A stretch of DNA of 64,000 nucleotides from NCBI GenBank assembly GCA_021769965.1, contig JAETRU010000007.1, positions 41,871 to 105,870 on the forward strand, written 5' to 3'. Below are positions 31,785 through 41,131 of the stretch, piece by piece. This DNA is from Eubacterium sp. Lineage in GTDB: Bacteria > Bacillota > Clostridia > Peptostreptococcales > Anaerovoracaceae. Under the pieces are notes generated by a model that saw only the letters and a program-made list of their open reading frames with translations, was not told the origin of the DNA and searched no databases. The first letter of the stretch is position 1; every line of letters begins with the position of its first letter. A program made the position numbers and the translations under genes.

Positions 31785-32747
31785 TTAAATATTCCTTTGC
31801 TTCTCAGCGATCTCTCCGTTTTTCATATGAAACGCTCTTGCCTCCCTGCAGTCCCTGACGATCTGCTCAGAAAGCTCTGTGACATTGTCAAATTTCACCT
31901 CATCCCGGGTCTTTTGCAGAAATTCTACGCGAATCTGCTTGCCGTAAAGTTCCTTGTCAAAGTTGAAAATGTGGGTCTCCACATTTTTGTTGTAATGTCC
32001 GATGGTCGGCTTGATACCGACATTGGTCACACTTGGATACCTCACGCCGTTATACGTGCAGTATGTCACGTATACGCCGTTAGGCGGCGTCACCATCAGG
32101 GGATCGATGACCAGATTAGATGTAGGAAATCCCAGTTTCTTGCCGAGCCGGTTTCCGACTACCACCTCGCCGCCGATGTCATAATGGCGTCCCATATAAG
32201 TCATGCACTTTTCCACCTGTCCGGAAGCGATCAGCGTCCGGATCAGCGAAGAACTGACGACTTCTCCTTTGATCCTGTATGCCGGTATTTCTCTTACGTC
32301 AAAGTTCAGCCGCGCTCCGGCTTCCCGCAGGATTTGAGGATTTCCTTTGGCCTTGTAGCCAAAATTGTAATTGAATCCGCAGCATGCTCCTTTCATGTGA
32401 AGCTTTTCCACAAGAAGCTGTTCAATAAAATCCTGTGAATCCATCATCATGATTTTTTTGGTGAATGGAACATTAAACAGATAGTCCACATGAAGAGATT
32501 CTATGATCTGTTCTTTTTCTTCCTGCGTCAGAATGCATTTAACTCTTTTTTCCTGAGGCAGAAGATCCTTGGGATGGTTGGAAAAGGTGAAGACTGCTGC
32601 CTTCAGACCTTTCTCGCCTGCAAGTTCTACCATCTTCCGAATCAGTTCCTGGTGTCCCAGATGGACGCCGTCAAAGTTGCCCAGAGCAATGGCCGTAGGC
32701 TGAATTCCATTAATTTCATCCAAAGTCTTAAAAGTTTTCAATCTCAA
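31785..32747 (-). CDS. ribF: Bifunctional riboflavin kinase/FAD synthetase
   Basis: A 320-residue enzyme making FMN from riboflavin and FAD from FMN. The N-terminal FAD synthetase half has AIALGNFDGVHLGHQELI (nucleotidyltransferase HxGH) and a CCGFNYNFGYKAKGNP loop. Next comes the conserved VVSSSLIRTLIASGQV. The C-terminal riboflavin kinase half has VVVGNRLGKKLGFPTSNL and VTNVGIKPTIG. It immediately follows truB (start one base after the truB stop), the common clostridial arrangement. Confidence 0.95.
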   Translation of the reverse strand: MRLKTFKTLDEINGIQPTAIALGNFDGVHLGHQELIRKMVELAGEKGLKAAVFTFSNHPKDLLPQEKRVKCILTQEEKEQIIESLHVDYLFNVPFTKKIMMMDSQDFIEQLLVEKLHMKGACCGFNYNFGYKAKGNPQILREAGARLNFDVREIPAYRIKGEVVSSSLIRTLIASGQVEKCMTYMGRHYDIGGEVVVGNRLGKKLGFPTSNLVIDPLMVTPPNGVYVTYCTYNGVRYPSVTNVGIKPTIGHYNKNVETHIFNFDKELYGKQIRVEFLQKTRDEVKFDNVTELSEQIVRDCREARAFHMKNGEIAEKQRNI

Positions 32748-33713
32748 TCACCTCACGAAAAATACTTTATCTGCCACCAGTTTTCCATACTTACTGCTGT
32801 AACAGGCCACGCCTAAAAACTCTTCCTTTCCGGCTATGGTGCTGAACACACAGTAAGCTCTGCGGAAATCCTCGCGCACCGGCAGAACGAAAGGCTTTTC
32901 CTCATAAAGAGGTCTTCTCTCAATCCTGCACTGATCCAGAGGCAGATGCCATCCGGCGGCAAACCGCAGGCCTGCTTCCTCGCTGCAGACTACCCGTCCG
33001 AAAGCCTGAAGGGGCTTCCACGTCGGTATCATACAGCCGCGCAGCGCTGTTTCGTCCATATCACGCAGCCGGTCCAGAGAAATCGCTGATCCCAGATCAA
33101 AAATGCCGCTGGATGTCCGCTGCAGCGCCGTCATAGTACCGAAGGTACCAAGAGCCAGTCCCGCGTCCTGGCAGATCGTCCTGATGTAAGTCCCTTTGGA
33201 GCACGCAACAGAGAAAGTGATCTGAGGGTGCCCCTGCGCGTCTGCGGATATCTCCTCTACGGTCATATCCCGAAGGAAGATCTTCCGCGTTTTCACGTCC
33301 ACGGTTTTTCCCTCTCTGGCATATTCATACAGCCGCCTGCCGTTTACCTTCAAAGCAGAATACATAGGCGGTTTCTGATCCATGCATCCGTCAAAGTGAG
33401 CAAAAGCCTGACGGATCTGCTCTTCTGTCACATCTGCCGGCTTCTCTCCTGTTACGTTTCCCCAGATATCCTGTGTATCCGTTTCAATGCCGAGGATCAT
33501 AGAACAGCGGTATGACTTCATATCCATATCAAGATACTCCATGATACGGGTGCTTTTCCCTATACACACAGGAAGAACGCCAGTCGCCATCGGATCCAGC
33601 GTGCCCGTATGGCCTACCTTTCGAATGCCCAGCGTTCTTCTGACGACACTCACTACATCGTGTGAAGTCATACCCTGCGGCTTGTTAAGATTCAAAATTC
33701 CTTCTGTTATCAT
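32748..33713 (-). CDS. truB: tRNA pseudouridine(55) synthase
   Basis: A 321-residue enzyme forming pseudouridine 55 in the tRNA T loop. The N-terminus GILNLNKPQGMTSHDVV and catalytic motif GHTGTLDPMATGVLPVCIG (catalytic Asp about 40) are intact, as are YSALKVNGRRLYEYAREG and SKGTYIRTI. The C-terminal part carries a PUA-like region. The start overlaps the nrnA stop by four bases (ATGA type), indicating coupling. Confidence 0.96.
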   Translation of the reverse strand: MITEGILNLNKPQGMTSHDVVSVVRRTLGIRKVGHTGTLDPMATGVLPVCIGKSTRIMEYLDMDMKSYRCSMILGIETDTQDIWGNVTGEKPADVTEEQIRQAFAHFDGCMDQKPPMYSALKVNGRRLYEYAREGKTVDVKTRKIFLRDMTVEEISADAQGHPQITFSVACSKGTYIRTICQDAGLALGTFGTMTALQRTSSGIFDLGSAISLDRLRDMDETALRGCMIPTWKPLQAFGRVVCSEEAGLRFAAGWHLPLDQCRIERRPLYEEKPFVLPVREDFRRAYCVFSTIAGKEEFLGVACYSSKYGKLVADKVFFVR

Positions 33714-34681
33714 AGCCGCTCCAAACCATCCGTCAATCGGTTTCTGATCTGATCATATGCGTCCGACAGACTGCATGTGAGGGTGCAGCCGGCGGCGCGG
33801 ATATGTCCTCCGCCGCCCATGGTCTGTGCGATCTCCGCTACGTTCAGAGCTTCCTTGGACCGCATGCTGACTTTGATACTGCCATCTTCGGCTTCCTTCA
33901 GGAACACAGCTGCCTCCACGCCTTTGATGCTGCGCAGCTCTTCTACGATACCATCGGTCTCATCCAGAAAAGCGCCCGTCTCCCGGAGCATTTCCTGCGT
34001 CACGTAAGCGATAACAGCTCTGCCGCCTGCTACGGTCGACATAGTGTTCAGCGCCATATTGCGTATCATCAGCCGCTCCATCCGCATAGACTCGTAGATC
34101 TCCGTACAGATGTGGCCCGCGTCGATGCCCGCGTCATAAAGAGCCGCCGCGATCTCATGGGTATGGCGGCTGGTATTGGAATACTGAAAACGGCCGGTGT
34201 CAGTGACGATAGCCGCAAAGATCGCCTCGGCGATCTCCCGGTCGATCTCCGCGCCGCAGGCTGTAAGCAGACCGTAGATCAGTTCCCCTGTGGCTGCTGC
34301 GCTGCTGTCGATATAGTTCAGATCGCAGAAACTGTCTGTCGTCCTGTGGTGATCGATGCAGACTGTGACCTTTGCGGAAAGAAACCGCCTGCCTCTGTTG
34401 TGGATACGGTCCATATCACTGCAGTCCACGCAGACAGACAGATCCGGAGCTCCGAGGATATCCTGGTCTGTTGTACAGTAATCTCTGTCCAGGAACTGCA
34501 GATTCTCAGGAATTCGATCCTCTATAAGCACCCAGCAGTCTTTTCCCGCTTTGCGCAGAGCGCGGCAAAGGGCGCTGCAGCTGCCTAAGGCGTCTCCATC
34601 CGCATGGATGTGGGGAAACAGAAGTATACTCTTTCCCTGCGCTAAAGCCGCCGCAATTTCTTCAAATGTGTTATTCCTCAT
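33710..34681 (-). CDS. nrnA: DHH/DHHA1 phosphoesterase (NrnA-like oligoribonuclease/pAp phosphatase)
   Basis: A 323-residue manganese-dependent phosphoesterase that degrades nano-RNAs and dephosphorylates pAp. The metal-binding motifs are HIHADGDALGS (His24, Asp28, Asp30), VDCSDMDR and the family hallmark IDHHRTTDSF. The C-terminal DHHA1 domain ends in GGGGHIRAAGCTL. The location between rbfA and truB is conserved in Firmicutes. It overlaps rbfA by 11 bp and truB by 4. Confidence 0.93.
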   Translation of the reverse strand: MRNNTFEEIAAALAQGKSILLFPHIHADGDALGSCSALCRALRKAGKDCWVLIEDRIPENLQFLDRDYCTTDQDILGAPDLSVCVDCSDMDRIHNRGRRFLSAKVTVCIDHHRTTDSFCDLNYIDSSAAATGELIYGLLTACGAEIDREIAEAIFAAIVTDTGRFQYSNTSRHTHEIAAALYDAGIDAGHICTEIYESMRMERLMIRNMALNTMSTVAGGRAVIAYVTQEMLRETGAFLDETDGIVEELRSIKGVEAAVFLKEAEDGSIKVSMRSKEALNVAEIAQTMGGGGHIRAAGCTLTCSLSDAYDQIRNRLTDGLERL

Positions 34682-35060
34682 CTTTTTCTATACCTAACTC
34701 TTTGATCACCTCTGAAATATGCCTGCCATATTCCATAGAGTTGTCGATCTTAAAAATCAGTTCAGGCATATGACGCAGCTTGATCTGGCGGCCTATTTCC
34801 TTTTTCATAATGCCCTTGGCGCTCTGAAGGCCGGCAAGTACATCTGCTTCTGCCTGTTTCTTCGCTTCTTCGTCCTTTCCCATAGCAAGCACTGTCACGT
34901 AGCAGGTGGCATAGCTGCCGTCGGCAGTAACATCCACGCCTGACAGGCTGACCATGTTTTCGGACAGTCTCGGATCCTTCAGTTCACGCAGCAGCATATC
35001 ACTTATGATCCTGCGGATCTCCTCTCCGAGACGGCCCTGTCTGTATCCTTTTCCCATAGT
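34671..35060 (-). CDS. rbfA: Ribosome-binding factor A
   Basis: A 129-residue 30S maturation factor acting on the 5' end of 16S rRNA. The KH-like fold contains RLGEEIRRIISDMLLRELKDPRL, VSLSGVDVTADGSYATCYVTVL and IKLRHMPELIFKIDNSMEYGRHI. The start MGKGYRQGRLG at 35060 lies seven bases after the infB stop. A longer open frame upstream is antisense-free shadow of infB and is not used. It overlaps nrnA by 11 bp. Confidence 0.95.
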   Translation of the reverse strand, partial: TMGKGYRQGRLGEEIRRIISDMLLRELKDPRLSENMVSLSGVDVTADGSYATCYVTVLAMGKDEEAKKQAEADVLAGLQSAKGIMKKEIGRQIKLRHMPELIFKIDNSMEYGRHISEVIKELGIEKDEE

Positions 35061-35067
35061 TTTCCCC

Positions 35068-37767
35068 TTATTTCCGTTCAAGTTCCACCATGTGGAAGCA
35101 TTCGATGATATCGCCTTCCTTGATGTCATTGTAGTTTTCAATGCCGATACCGCATTCAAATCCGGTCGCCACTTCCTTAGCATCATCCTTAAATCTCTTC
35201 AGGGATGAGATCTTGCCTTCGTGGATCACAATACCGTCTCTGACCAGTCTGACATCAGCGTTTCTCACTGCTTTTCCTTCCTGCACGTAAGCTCCGCCGA
35301 CAATACCCACGCCTGGTATCTTGAAGGTCGTTCTGATCTCCACTTTGCCCAGAATCTCTTCCTTGAATTCCGGATCCAGCATACCCTTCATGGCATTTTC
35401 CACGTCATCTATAACATCGTAAATGACTCTGTAGGTTCTGATCTGTATATTCTCTCTGTCAGCCATGGTCTGTACAGCCGTGCTCGGTCTGACATTGAAG
35501 CCGATGATGATCGCGCCCGCAGTACCTGCCAGCATGATATCGGATTCGGTTACTGTGCCTACGCCGGAGTGGACAATATTTACCTTCACATCTTGGTTAT
35601 TCAGCTTTTCAAGGGAAGCGATCAAAGCGCCGACAGAACCCTGTACGTCACCCTTGATGATCAGGTTCAGTTCTTTGACCTCGCCTTCCTGGATCTGGCT
35701 GAACAGCTGTTCCAGAGTCGTGCTTGCGTTTCTTGCCAGCACTTCTTCTCTCAGCTTTTCTTTTCTATGCTCAGCGATCTCTCTGGCGATCTTATCTTCT
35801 TTTACCGCGTTGAATTCATCGCCTGCCTGCGGAACGTCGGTCAGACCCAAAATCTCAACGGCTGTGGCAGGGCCGGCCTTTTTGATGCTCTTTCCCTTAT
35901 GGTCAGTCATGAGACGGATCCTGCCGGAGCAGGTTCCTGCCACGACGCTCTGTCCTGCCTGCAGCGTTCCGTTAGTGACCAGAAGTGTGGCAACAGGACC
36001 TTTTGCCTTATCCAGTCTGGCTTCGATAACAGAACCCATAGCCAGTCTGTTCGGATTCGCGCGGAGTTCCATCATCTCTGCCTGCAGCAGGATCATTTCC
36101 AGCAGGTTGACGATACCTTCTCCGCTCTTCGCGGATACCGGCACGCTGATGACTTCGCCGCCCCAGTCTTCCACCAGGATTCCGTGTTCAGTCAGCTCCT
36201 GTTTTACTCTGTCAGGATTTGCACCCGGTTTATCCATCTTGTTGATCGCTACGATGATCGGAACACCCGCAGCCTTGGCATGGCTGATGGACTCTATGGT
36301 CTGCGGCATAACACCGTCGTCAGCAGCTACCACCAGAACCGCGATATCGGTGACATGGGCGCCTCTGGCTCTCATAGCCGTAAACGCTTCGTGGCCCGGC
36401 GTATCCAGGAACACGATCTTCTGTCCGTTGATGCGTACCTCAGAAGCACCGATATGCTGGGTGATGCCGCCGGACTCGGAAGCAGTCACATTGGTCTTTC
36501 TGATCGCGTCAAGCAGGGAGGTCTTACCGTGGTCAACGTGGCCCATTACAGTGATGATCGGCGGTCTCGTCTTCAGATCCTTCTCTTCATCTTCAAACAG
36601 TTCCAGACCCTCTTCAACAGTCTCTTCTTCCACCTGTCCGATGGCGACGCTGATACCCAGCTCTTCAGCCAGAACCATACAGGTATCTTCGTCGATATTC
36701 TGATTGATATTTGCCATAATACCCAGCTTCATCAGGGTCATGATGACCTTGGATGTGGATACCTCGGTCTGCTCGCAGAATCCGGCTACCGTAATCGGTA
36801 CATTGAGCACAATGGTGCCTTCCGGCAGTACTTCTTCCTCAACGACAGTCTCTTCCACCTGAGGCTTCGGCTTATTGTGCTTCTTTCTTGTCTGCTTCTC
36901 CAGAGACCTTCTCTCCAGCTTCTCAAATTTATTCTTTTCTTTATCGTGTTTCTTCTTTCCGGAATCATCACGACGGGATGGTTTTGTCTCCATCTTATCC
37001 AGCTGCGGTCTGTCTTTTCTCTGGCCGCCCCGGTCATTTCTGCCACCTGCGCTGCTGCCCGGACGGTCGTTTCTGTTTCCGCCGCTGCGGCCGCCCTGAT
37101 CATTTCTTCCGCCACGGTCACTTCTGCCGCCTGCGCTGCTGCCGCCCCGATCGCTTCTGTTTCCGCCGCCGCGTCCATCGCGGTCATTTCTTCCGCCGCG
37201 GTCATTTCTGCCGCCTGAGGATCTGTCACTGCGGGCTCCCCGGCTGTTTCTGTCCCGGTCGCCGCCGCGTCCATCACGGTCATTTCTGCTTCCAGAAGGT
37301 CTGTCTCCGCGGTTTTTGTCGGATCTCTCGACTTTTTTCTCGCCGCCACGCTCTGCCGGTTTTGCCGCAACAGGCTTTTCATCCTTTTCTGTTTTCTCCG
37401 CCGGTTTGTCTGCCGGCTTTTCGACAGGTTTCTCTGCCGGCTGCTTCACTTCCGTTTTTTCATCCATATTAGGCTCAGTTTTCTCTGCCTTTGGCAGCGG
37501 TGTGCCCTCCGGCGTCTTTTTGCTGCGGCCCTCCAGCTCGGCTTTGTTTACCACCGGTTTTCCTACAGGCGGTTTATGTTTGCTGGCTAAATACTCCGTA
37601 TCCACCACCGGTTTTCCTACAGGCGGCTTCGGACGATTAGAAAGACCCGGACGAACAGCTGCTTTCACTGTAACTCTCGGCTCCTCCTGACCGGAAGTCT
37701 GCTTTTTCTTAGGTTCAGCCTTCACGATCTTGGTCTCTTTTGCCAGTTCATCTGTTTTTTTAGTCAT
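35068..37767 (-). CDS. infB: Translation initiation factor IF-2
   Basis: An 899-residue GTPase that delivers initiator tRNA to the 30S subunit. The G domain (about 400-570) shows [16 protein letters not shown] and NKMDKP. Domains II-IV follow, ending [21 protein letters not shown]. The ~320-residue N-terminus is low complexity: duplicated KPPVGKPVV units near 42 and 65, a [17 protein letters not shown] stretch, and a Gly/Arg/Asp/Asn block (repeats of GGRNDRGG and GGRSDRGG, about 150-255). This block resembles RGG-type RNA-binding tails and is longer than in many relatives. It overlaps ylxQ by four bases. Confidence 0.97.
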   Translation of the reverse strand: MTKKTDELAKETKIVKAEPKKKQTSGQEEPRVTVKAAVRPGLSNRPKPPVGKPVVDTEYLASKHKPPVGKPVVNKAELEGRSKKTPEGTPLPKAEKTEPNMDEKTEVKQPAEKPVEKPADKPAEKTEKDEKPVAAKPAERGGEKKVERSDKNRGDRPSGSRNDRDGRGGDRDRNSRGARSDRSSGGRNDRGGRNDRDGRGGGNRSDRGGSSAGGRSDRGGRNDQGGRSGGNRNDRPGSSAGGRNDRGGQRKDRPQLDKMETKPSRRDDSGKKKHDKEKNKFEKLERRSLEKQTRKKHNKPKPQVEETVVEEEVLPEGTIVLNVPITVAGFCEQTEVSTSKVIMTLMKLGIMANINQNIDEDTCMVLAEELGISVAIGQVEEETVEEGLELFEDEEKDLKTRPPIITVMGHVDHGKTSLLDAIRKTNVTASESGGITQHIGASEVRINGQKIVFLDTPGHEAFTAMRARGAHVTDIAVLVVAADDGVMPQTIESISHAKAAGVPIIVAINKMDKPGANPDRVKQELTEHGILVEDWGGEVISVPVSAKSGEGIVNLLEMILLQAEMMELRANPNRLAMGSVIEARLDKAKGPVATLLVTNGTLQAGQSVVAGTCSGRIRLMTDHKGKSIKKAGPATAVEILGLTDVPQAGDEFNAVKEDKIAREIAEHRKEKLREEVLARNASTTLEQLFSQIQEGEVKELNLIIKGDVQGSVGALIASLEKLNNQDVKVNIVHSGVGTVTESDIMLAGTAGAIIIGFNVRPSTAVQTMADRENIQIRTYRVIYDVIDDVENAMKGMLDPEFKEEILGKVEIRTTFKIPGVGIVGGAYVQEGKAVRNADVRLVRDGIVIHEGKISSLKRFKDDAKEVATGFECGIGIENYNDIKEGDIIECFHMVELERK

Positions 37768-38096
37768 TCTAACACCTCCCTTTCTGATTGAATCAGGTCA
37801 ATCTCCTTGCAAATGATTTCCGCGAAATGACGGTCTGTTATGCCGAAAATCCCTTTTCCGCTGTTCCCAGTTGCATGGGACAGATCATCGCTTTCTCCGA
37901 AAACCCTGTATTCTATTTGATTTCTGCTGCACTGCTGCAGCATTTTCTTCATTGTATTTTCTACCAGATCCTCTGTCAGGATCAGCAGACGGACTTTTTT
38001 CTTCTCCATCATCATGCTGCAGGTATTGTAACCGGTGATCAGGTTCCGCGACTTTGCAGCAAAACCCAGATAACTGTATACTTTTCCTCTATTCAT
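37764..38096 (-). CDS. L7Ae-family RNA-binding protein (YlxQ)
   Basis: A 110-residue protein of the ribosomal L7Ae/L30e/S12e family, as expected between rnpM and infB. Visible features are [40 protein letters not shown] and [16 protein letters not shown]. Such proteins bind kink-turn RNA; the role of the nusA-operon member is not established. Start and stop overlap the neighbours by eight and four bases. Confidence 0.88.
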   Translation of the reverse strand: MNRGKVYSYLGFAAKSRNLITGYNTCSMMMEKKKVRLLILTEDLVENTMKKMLQQCSRNQIEYRVFGESDDLSHATGNSGKGIFGITDRHFAEIICKEIDLIQSEREVLE

Positions 38097-38382
38097 TCTC
38101 CACCTCCGGGCTGGTCAGCTGGCTGTAGACGCGGTCGATCTCAGCTTCCGGAATGGCTGCAGCAAAGTTTCTCTGAAAAGCCTTTTTCTTCTTTGCCTTT
38201 TCAAAGCACTGCGGGTCGCGGCACAGATATACACCTCTCCCCTTTGCTCTTCCGGTCAGATCCGCTGTCAGCTCACCCTCGTAATAGGCGATCCGATAGA
38301 GCTCCTGTTTTGGTTTTGATTCCATACACCCAATACAGCGGCGCATGGGAGTTTTAAACTTCTTCGATTTCAAAAATCTCAT
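38089..38382 (-). CDS. rnpM: RNase P modulator RnpM (YlxR, DUF448)
   Basis: A small basic DUF448 protein (85-97 residues). The conserved core is RRCIGCMESKPKQELYRIAYYEG, then ADLTGRAKGRGVYLCRDPQCFEKAKKKKAFQRNF. YlxR homologues have recently been linked to RNase P regulation. The start is uncertain. ATG 38382 gives the extra basic leader MRFLKSKKFKTP that most relatives have and overlaps nusA by 29 bp. ATG 38346 begins directly at MRRCIGC but lacks a ribosome site. The basic leader could also be chance, since it is read out of frame from the acidic NusA tail. Confidence 0.85.
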   Translation of the reverse strand: MRFLKSKKFKTPMRRCIGCMESKPKQELYRIAYYEGELTADLTGRAKGRGVYLCRDPQCFEKAKKKKAFQRNFAAAIPEAEIDRVYSQLTSPEVENE

Positions 38383-39466
38383 CCTCTTCTTCACTATACT
38401 GAGAATCCACGTTTTCCAGTGCTTCCATGGCTTCAGTATACTGGGTATGGCTCTTAATGTCGATCTTCCAGCCGCTGACCTTTGCTGCCAGGCGGACATT
38501 CTGTCCTTCCTTGCCGATAGCCAGAGACAACTGATAATCCGGTACAACGACTGTTGCGGACTTTTCCGTCTCACTCGGGATGACCTGCTCTACCTTTGCA
38601 GGGCTCAGTACGCTTTTGATCAGTTCCTTCGGATCTTCGCTCCAGGTGATGATGTCGATCTTCTCGCCGCCCAGCTCATCTACGATATTCTGTACGCGGC
38701 TGCCTCTGGATCCGACGCAGGCCCCTACAGGGTCTACGTTAGGGTCCTCTGTATAGACAGCGATCTTGGTGCGGGAACCGGCCTCTCTGGCAATACCCTT
38801 GACCTCAACGATTCCTTCCTCGATCTCCGGAACCTCCAGTTCAAAGAGCCTCTTGACCAGGCCCGGATGGGATCTGGACAAAAATACCTGCGGGCCCTTC
38901 GTGGTTTTTTTCACGTCCATGATGAAAACCTTCAGTCGGTCGTTTACATTGTAAAACTCTCCGGGCACCTGCTCTCCTGCAGAAAGAATGCCCTCAGTCT
39001 TTCCCACATTGACAAAGAGTGTCTCGCCGCTCTTTCTCTGCACGACGCCGGTAACGATCTCTCCCTGACGGGTAATAAAATCGTCAAAGATCATGCCTCT
39101 CTCTGCCTCTCTGATTCTCTGGACGACTACCTGTTTTGCCGTCTGGGCCGCAATACGGCCAAAATCTCTCGGCGTCACCTGAAATTCGATCGCGTCGCCG
39201 ATCTCATAGCGCGGATCGATCTCCTGCGCCTCTTCCAGCGACATCTCGATCATGTCGTCAAAAACCTCTTCTACAATATCCTTCTTCATCAGCACCGCGA
39301 TATCGCCGGTATCTCTGTCGATATCCACTCTGACGTTCTGGGACGTGCCATAGTTCTTTTTGTAGGCAGATACCAGAGCAGATTCGATCGCTTCGATCAA
39401 AATGTCTTTTGATATGTGTTTTTCTTTTTCCAGCTCATCTATCGCATCGATAAATTCTCTGTTCAT
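38354..39466 (-). CDS. nusA: Transcription termination/antitermination factor NusA
   Basis: A 370-residue RNA polymerase-associated factor. It has the N-terminal domain (NREFIDAIDELEKEKHISKDILIEAIESALVSAYKKNYG), an S1 domain (EIVTGVVQRKSGETLFVNVGKTEGIL) and two KH domains (GACVGSRGSRVQNIVDELGGEKIDI and LAIGKEGQNVRLAAKVSGWKIDI). It ends in an acidic tail (SEEEDEIFEIEEV). There are no C-terminal acidic repeats like those of E. coli, normal for Firmicutes. It lies 16 bp downstream of rimP in the same operon. Confidence 0.97.
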   Translation of the reverse strand: MNREFIDAIDELEKEKHISKDILIEAIESALVSAYKKNYGTSQNVRVDIDRDTGDIAVLMKKDIVEEVFDDMIEMSLEEAQEIDPRYEIGDAIEFQVTPRDFGRIAAQTAKQVVVQRIREAERGMIFDDFITRQGEIVTGVVQRKSGETLFVNVGKTEGILSAGEQVPGEFYNVNDRLKVFIMDVKKTTKGPQVFLSRSHPGLVKRLFELEVPEIEEGIVEVKGIAREAGSRTKIAVYTEDPNVDPVGACVGSRGSRVQNIVDELGGEKIDIITWSEDPKELIKSVLSPAKVEQVIPSETEKSATVVVPDYQLSLAIGKEGQNVRLAAKVSGWKIDIKSHTQYTEAMEALENVDSQYSEEEDEIFEIEEV

Positions 39467-39482
39467 TTGTCTTTAACCCTCC

Positions 39483-39971
39483 TTAGAAAACCACTGCCAG
39501 GCTGGTCTTTGCAACCTGATCCAGCGGGAACATCATCTCTTGTCCGTCTTCTGTCTCGATTACGACGCTGCCGCCTGACATTCCATGCAGAATGCCGGTA
39601 AAAATCTTTTTTCCGTCAACGCCTTTATACAGTTTCACCTCCACCAGACGGCCCGCATACTTCTCATAATGACGCTCGGTCAGAAGCTGCCGGTCCATGC
39701 CCGGTGAGGAAACCTCCAGATAGTAATTCTGTTCAATAGTATCCAGCCGGTCCAGCTCTTCGCTGAGATAACGGCTGACCTTTTCACAGTCGTCAGTGCT
39801 CACATAAATCTCCCGGCCATCCTCTGATGTCTGCAGAGTATCAATGTAGACCCGCAGGAACCAGTCCCTGCCTTCCTTGACAAACTCTACGTTATACAGT
39901 TCCAGCCCGTTTTCTGCCAGAAAGCCTTCTGCGATCTCACTGATCAGATCTGTTATTTTCTTCTTTGCCAT
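39483..39971 (-). CDS. rimP: Ribosome maturation factor RimP
   Basis: A 162-residue 30S assembly factor. The characteristic segments are ENGLELYNVEFVKEGRDWFLRVYID, DCEKVSRYLSEELDRLD, YYLEVSSPGMDRQLLTERHYEKYAGRLVEVKLY and a C-terminal SH3-like part. ATG 39971 follows GGAGAGGTGGCT. It is the first gene of the operon that runs to ribF, behind a strong promoter and a hairpin leader. Confidence 0.95.
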   Translation of the reverse strand: MAKKKITDLISEIAEGFLAENGLELYNVEFVKEGRDWFLRVYIDTLQTSEDGREIYVSTDDCEKVSRYLSEELDRLDTIEQNYYLEVSSPGMDRQLLTERHYEKYAGRLVEVKLYKGVDGKKIFTGILHGMSGGSVVIETEDGQEMMFPLDQVAKTSLAVVF

Positions 39972-40032
39972 AGCCACCTCTCCGGTCAGTTCTGCGGCCA
40001 GTAAAGCCGCAAATTGACCCAAACAAAACTGA

Positions 40033-40055
40033 AAGAGTGGGTTTTGCCCACTCTT
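40033..40055 (-). promoter_or_regulatory. rimP-leader hairpin
   Basis: AAGAGTGGG-CAAAA-CCCACTCTT on the minus strand is a perfect nine-pair stem near the start of the rimP transcript, followed by TCAGTTTTGTTTGGG. A GAGTGGG/CCCACTC hairpin in front of rimP is a recurring Firmicutes leader (the rimP RNA motif) thought to cause attenuation. The motif match is from memory. Confidence 0.65.
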
Positions 40056-40087
40056 CTTCCTTCTCGTCTGATAATTCGTGCATGATT

Positions 40088-40116
40088 ATCATACCATATT
40101 TTGTCGGCGGTGTCAA
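40088..40116 (-). promoter_or_regulatory. Promoter of the rimP-nusA-infB operon
   Basis: A perfect TTGACA (40111-40116), 17-bp spacer, TATGAT (40088-40093). The -35 box overlaps the stop codon of the upstream LysR gene. Confidence 0.85.
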
Positions 40117-40979
40117 CCATTTTCAAACCAATCCTTGAGGAAGCGGATAAACTGCCTGACCCCCGGCGACATGTCTCTGGTCCTTCCATGGATCACGCCG
40201 ATACGCCTTCTGCAGGGAAGGTCCAGCGGAACTGCTTTGATATCGGCGCGGCTGCTGTCTAAGACCAGCTTGGGTATCAGACTGACCCCCAGTCCCCGTG
40301 AGACCATGGAGATAACGCTGGCATCGTCGACCCGGGTGTTCTGCTTCTTCGGGTGGACATCATACTCGTCCAGAAGAGCCTGAATGTCATAGTCCTCGCC
40401 GCAGGTTGCTGATATGTAGGATTCCGACTCGAACTGCTTCAGAGGAAAGACCTCTCCGTCGCCGATGGGATAGTCCGGCGGCAGGCAGGCAAAAAACTCG
40501 TCGGTCATCAAAGGTTCGAAATCCTGTCTGTTCAGGATATTGCAGGTAATGCACAGATCCACGCTGCCCTGGTCAAACCATTTATATATACTGAAATCTC
40601 CTTCTTTCAGTTCAAAGCTGTACTCTGGATATTTTGTCTGGAAAGCCAGTATCACATCCGGCAGCCATGTACGTATGACGCTGGCTACAGCAGCCAGGCG
40701 GATGACAGAATTATTCTGCTGCCGGATCAGCTCCGCTTCCCGGATAATTTTATCATTGGCGCTGACCAGATTTTCAAAGAGAGGAAGAAGCCGCTTTCCT
40801 GCCTCAGTCAGACGTATTCCGAATTTTCCCCGGATCAGCAGCGTGATGCCCAGCTCCGATTCCAGAGACTTCATCATATGTGTCAGCCCCGCCTGCGTAT
40901 AGCCCAGCTGGCCCGCCGTGGTCAGCAGACTGCCGTTTTCTACAGCCTTCAGCAGTACCGCAATTTTATTAGTGTCCAT
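40113..40979 (-). CDS. LysR-family transcriptional regulator
   Basis: A 288-residue LysR regulator. The winged helix-turn-helix is at the N-terminus (NKIAVLLKAVENGSLLTTAGQLGYTQAGLTHMMKSLESELGITLLIR). The effector-binding domain follows a linker helix, with IRLAAVASVIRTWLPDVILAFQTKYPEYSF and LDEYDVHPKKQNTRVDDASVISMVSRGLGVSLIP. ATG 40979 (MDTNKIAVLL) has GAGGAATATA upstream. It is divergent from the aminotransferase gene 152 bp away, the classic LysR-target arrangement, so it probably controls that gene. The AT-rich gap can hold its sites. Confidence 0.9.
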   Translation of the reverse strand: MDTNKIAVLLKAVENGSLLTTAGQLGYTQAGLTHMMKSLESELGITLLIRGKFGIRLTEAGKRLLPLFENLVSANDKIIREAELIRQQNNSVIRLAAVASVIRTWLPDVILAFQTKYPEYSFELKEGDFSIYKWFDQGSVDLCITCNILNRQDFEPLMTDEFFACLPPDYPIGDGEVFPLKQFESESYISATCGEDYDIQALLDEYDVHPKKQNTRVDDASVISMVSRGLGVSLIPKLVLDSSRADIKAVPLDLPCRRRIGVIHGRTRDMSPGVRQFIRFLKDWFENG

Positions 40980-41131
40980 TATATTCCTCACAACTATTAA
41001 AAACTTTTATATATGTATAATAATAAACTATTTTTCATATGTCAAGGATCTGTAGTAAAATATATGTAGAAAATATTGTCGTTACATAAAATTTGTTGCC
41101 GTTTGTAAAGAAGAAAATTGGAGGAATGAGA

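Noticed and set aside
35221..37218. 665-codon plus-strand frame
   Set aside because: Fully antisense to infB; amino-acid composition is rich in His, Ser, Cys and Phe as expected of a shadow, and no start signal is present.
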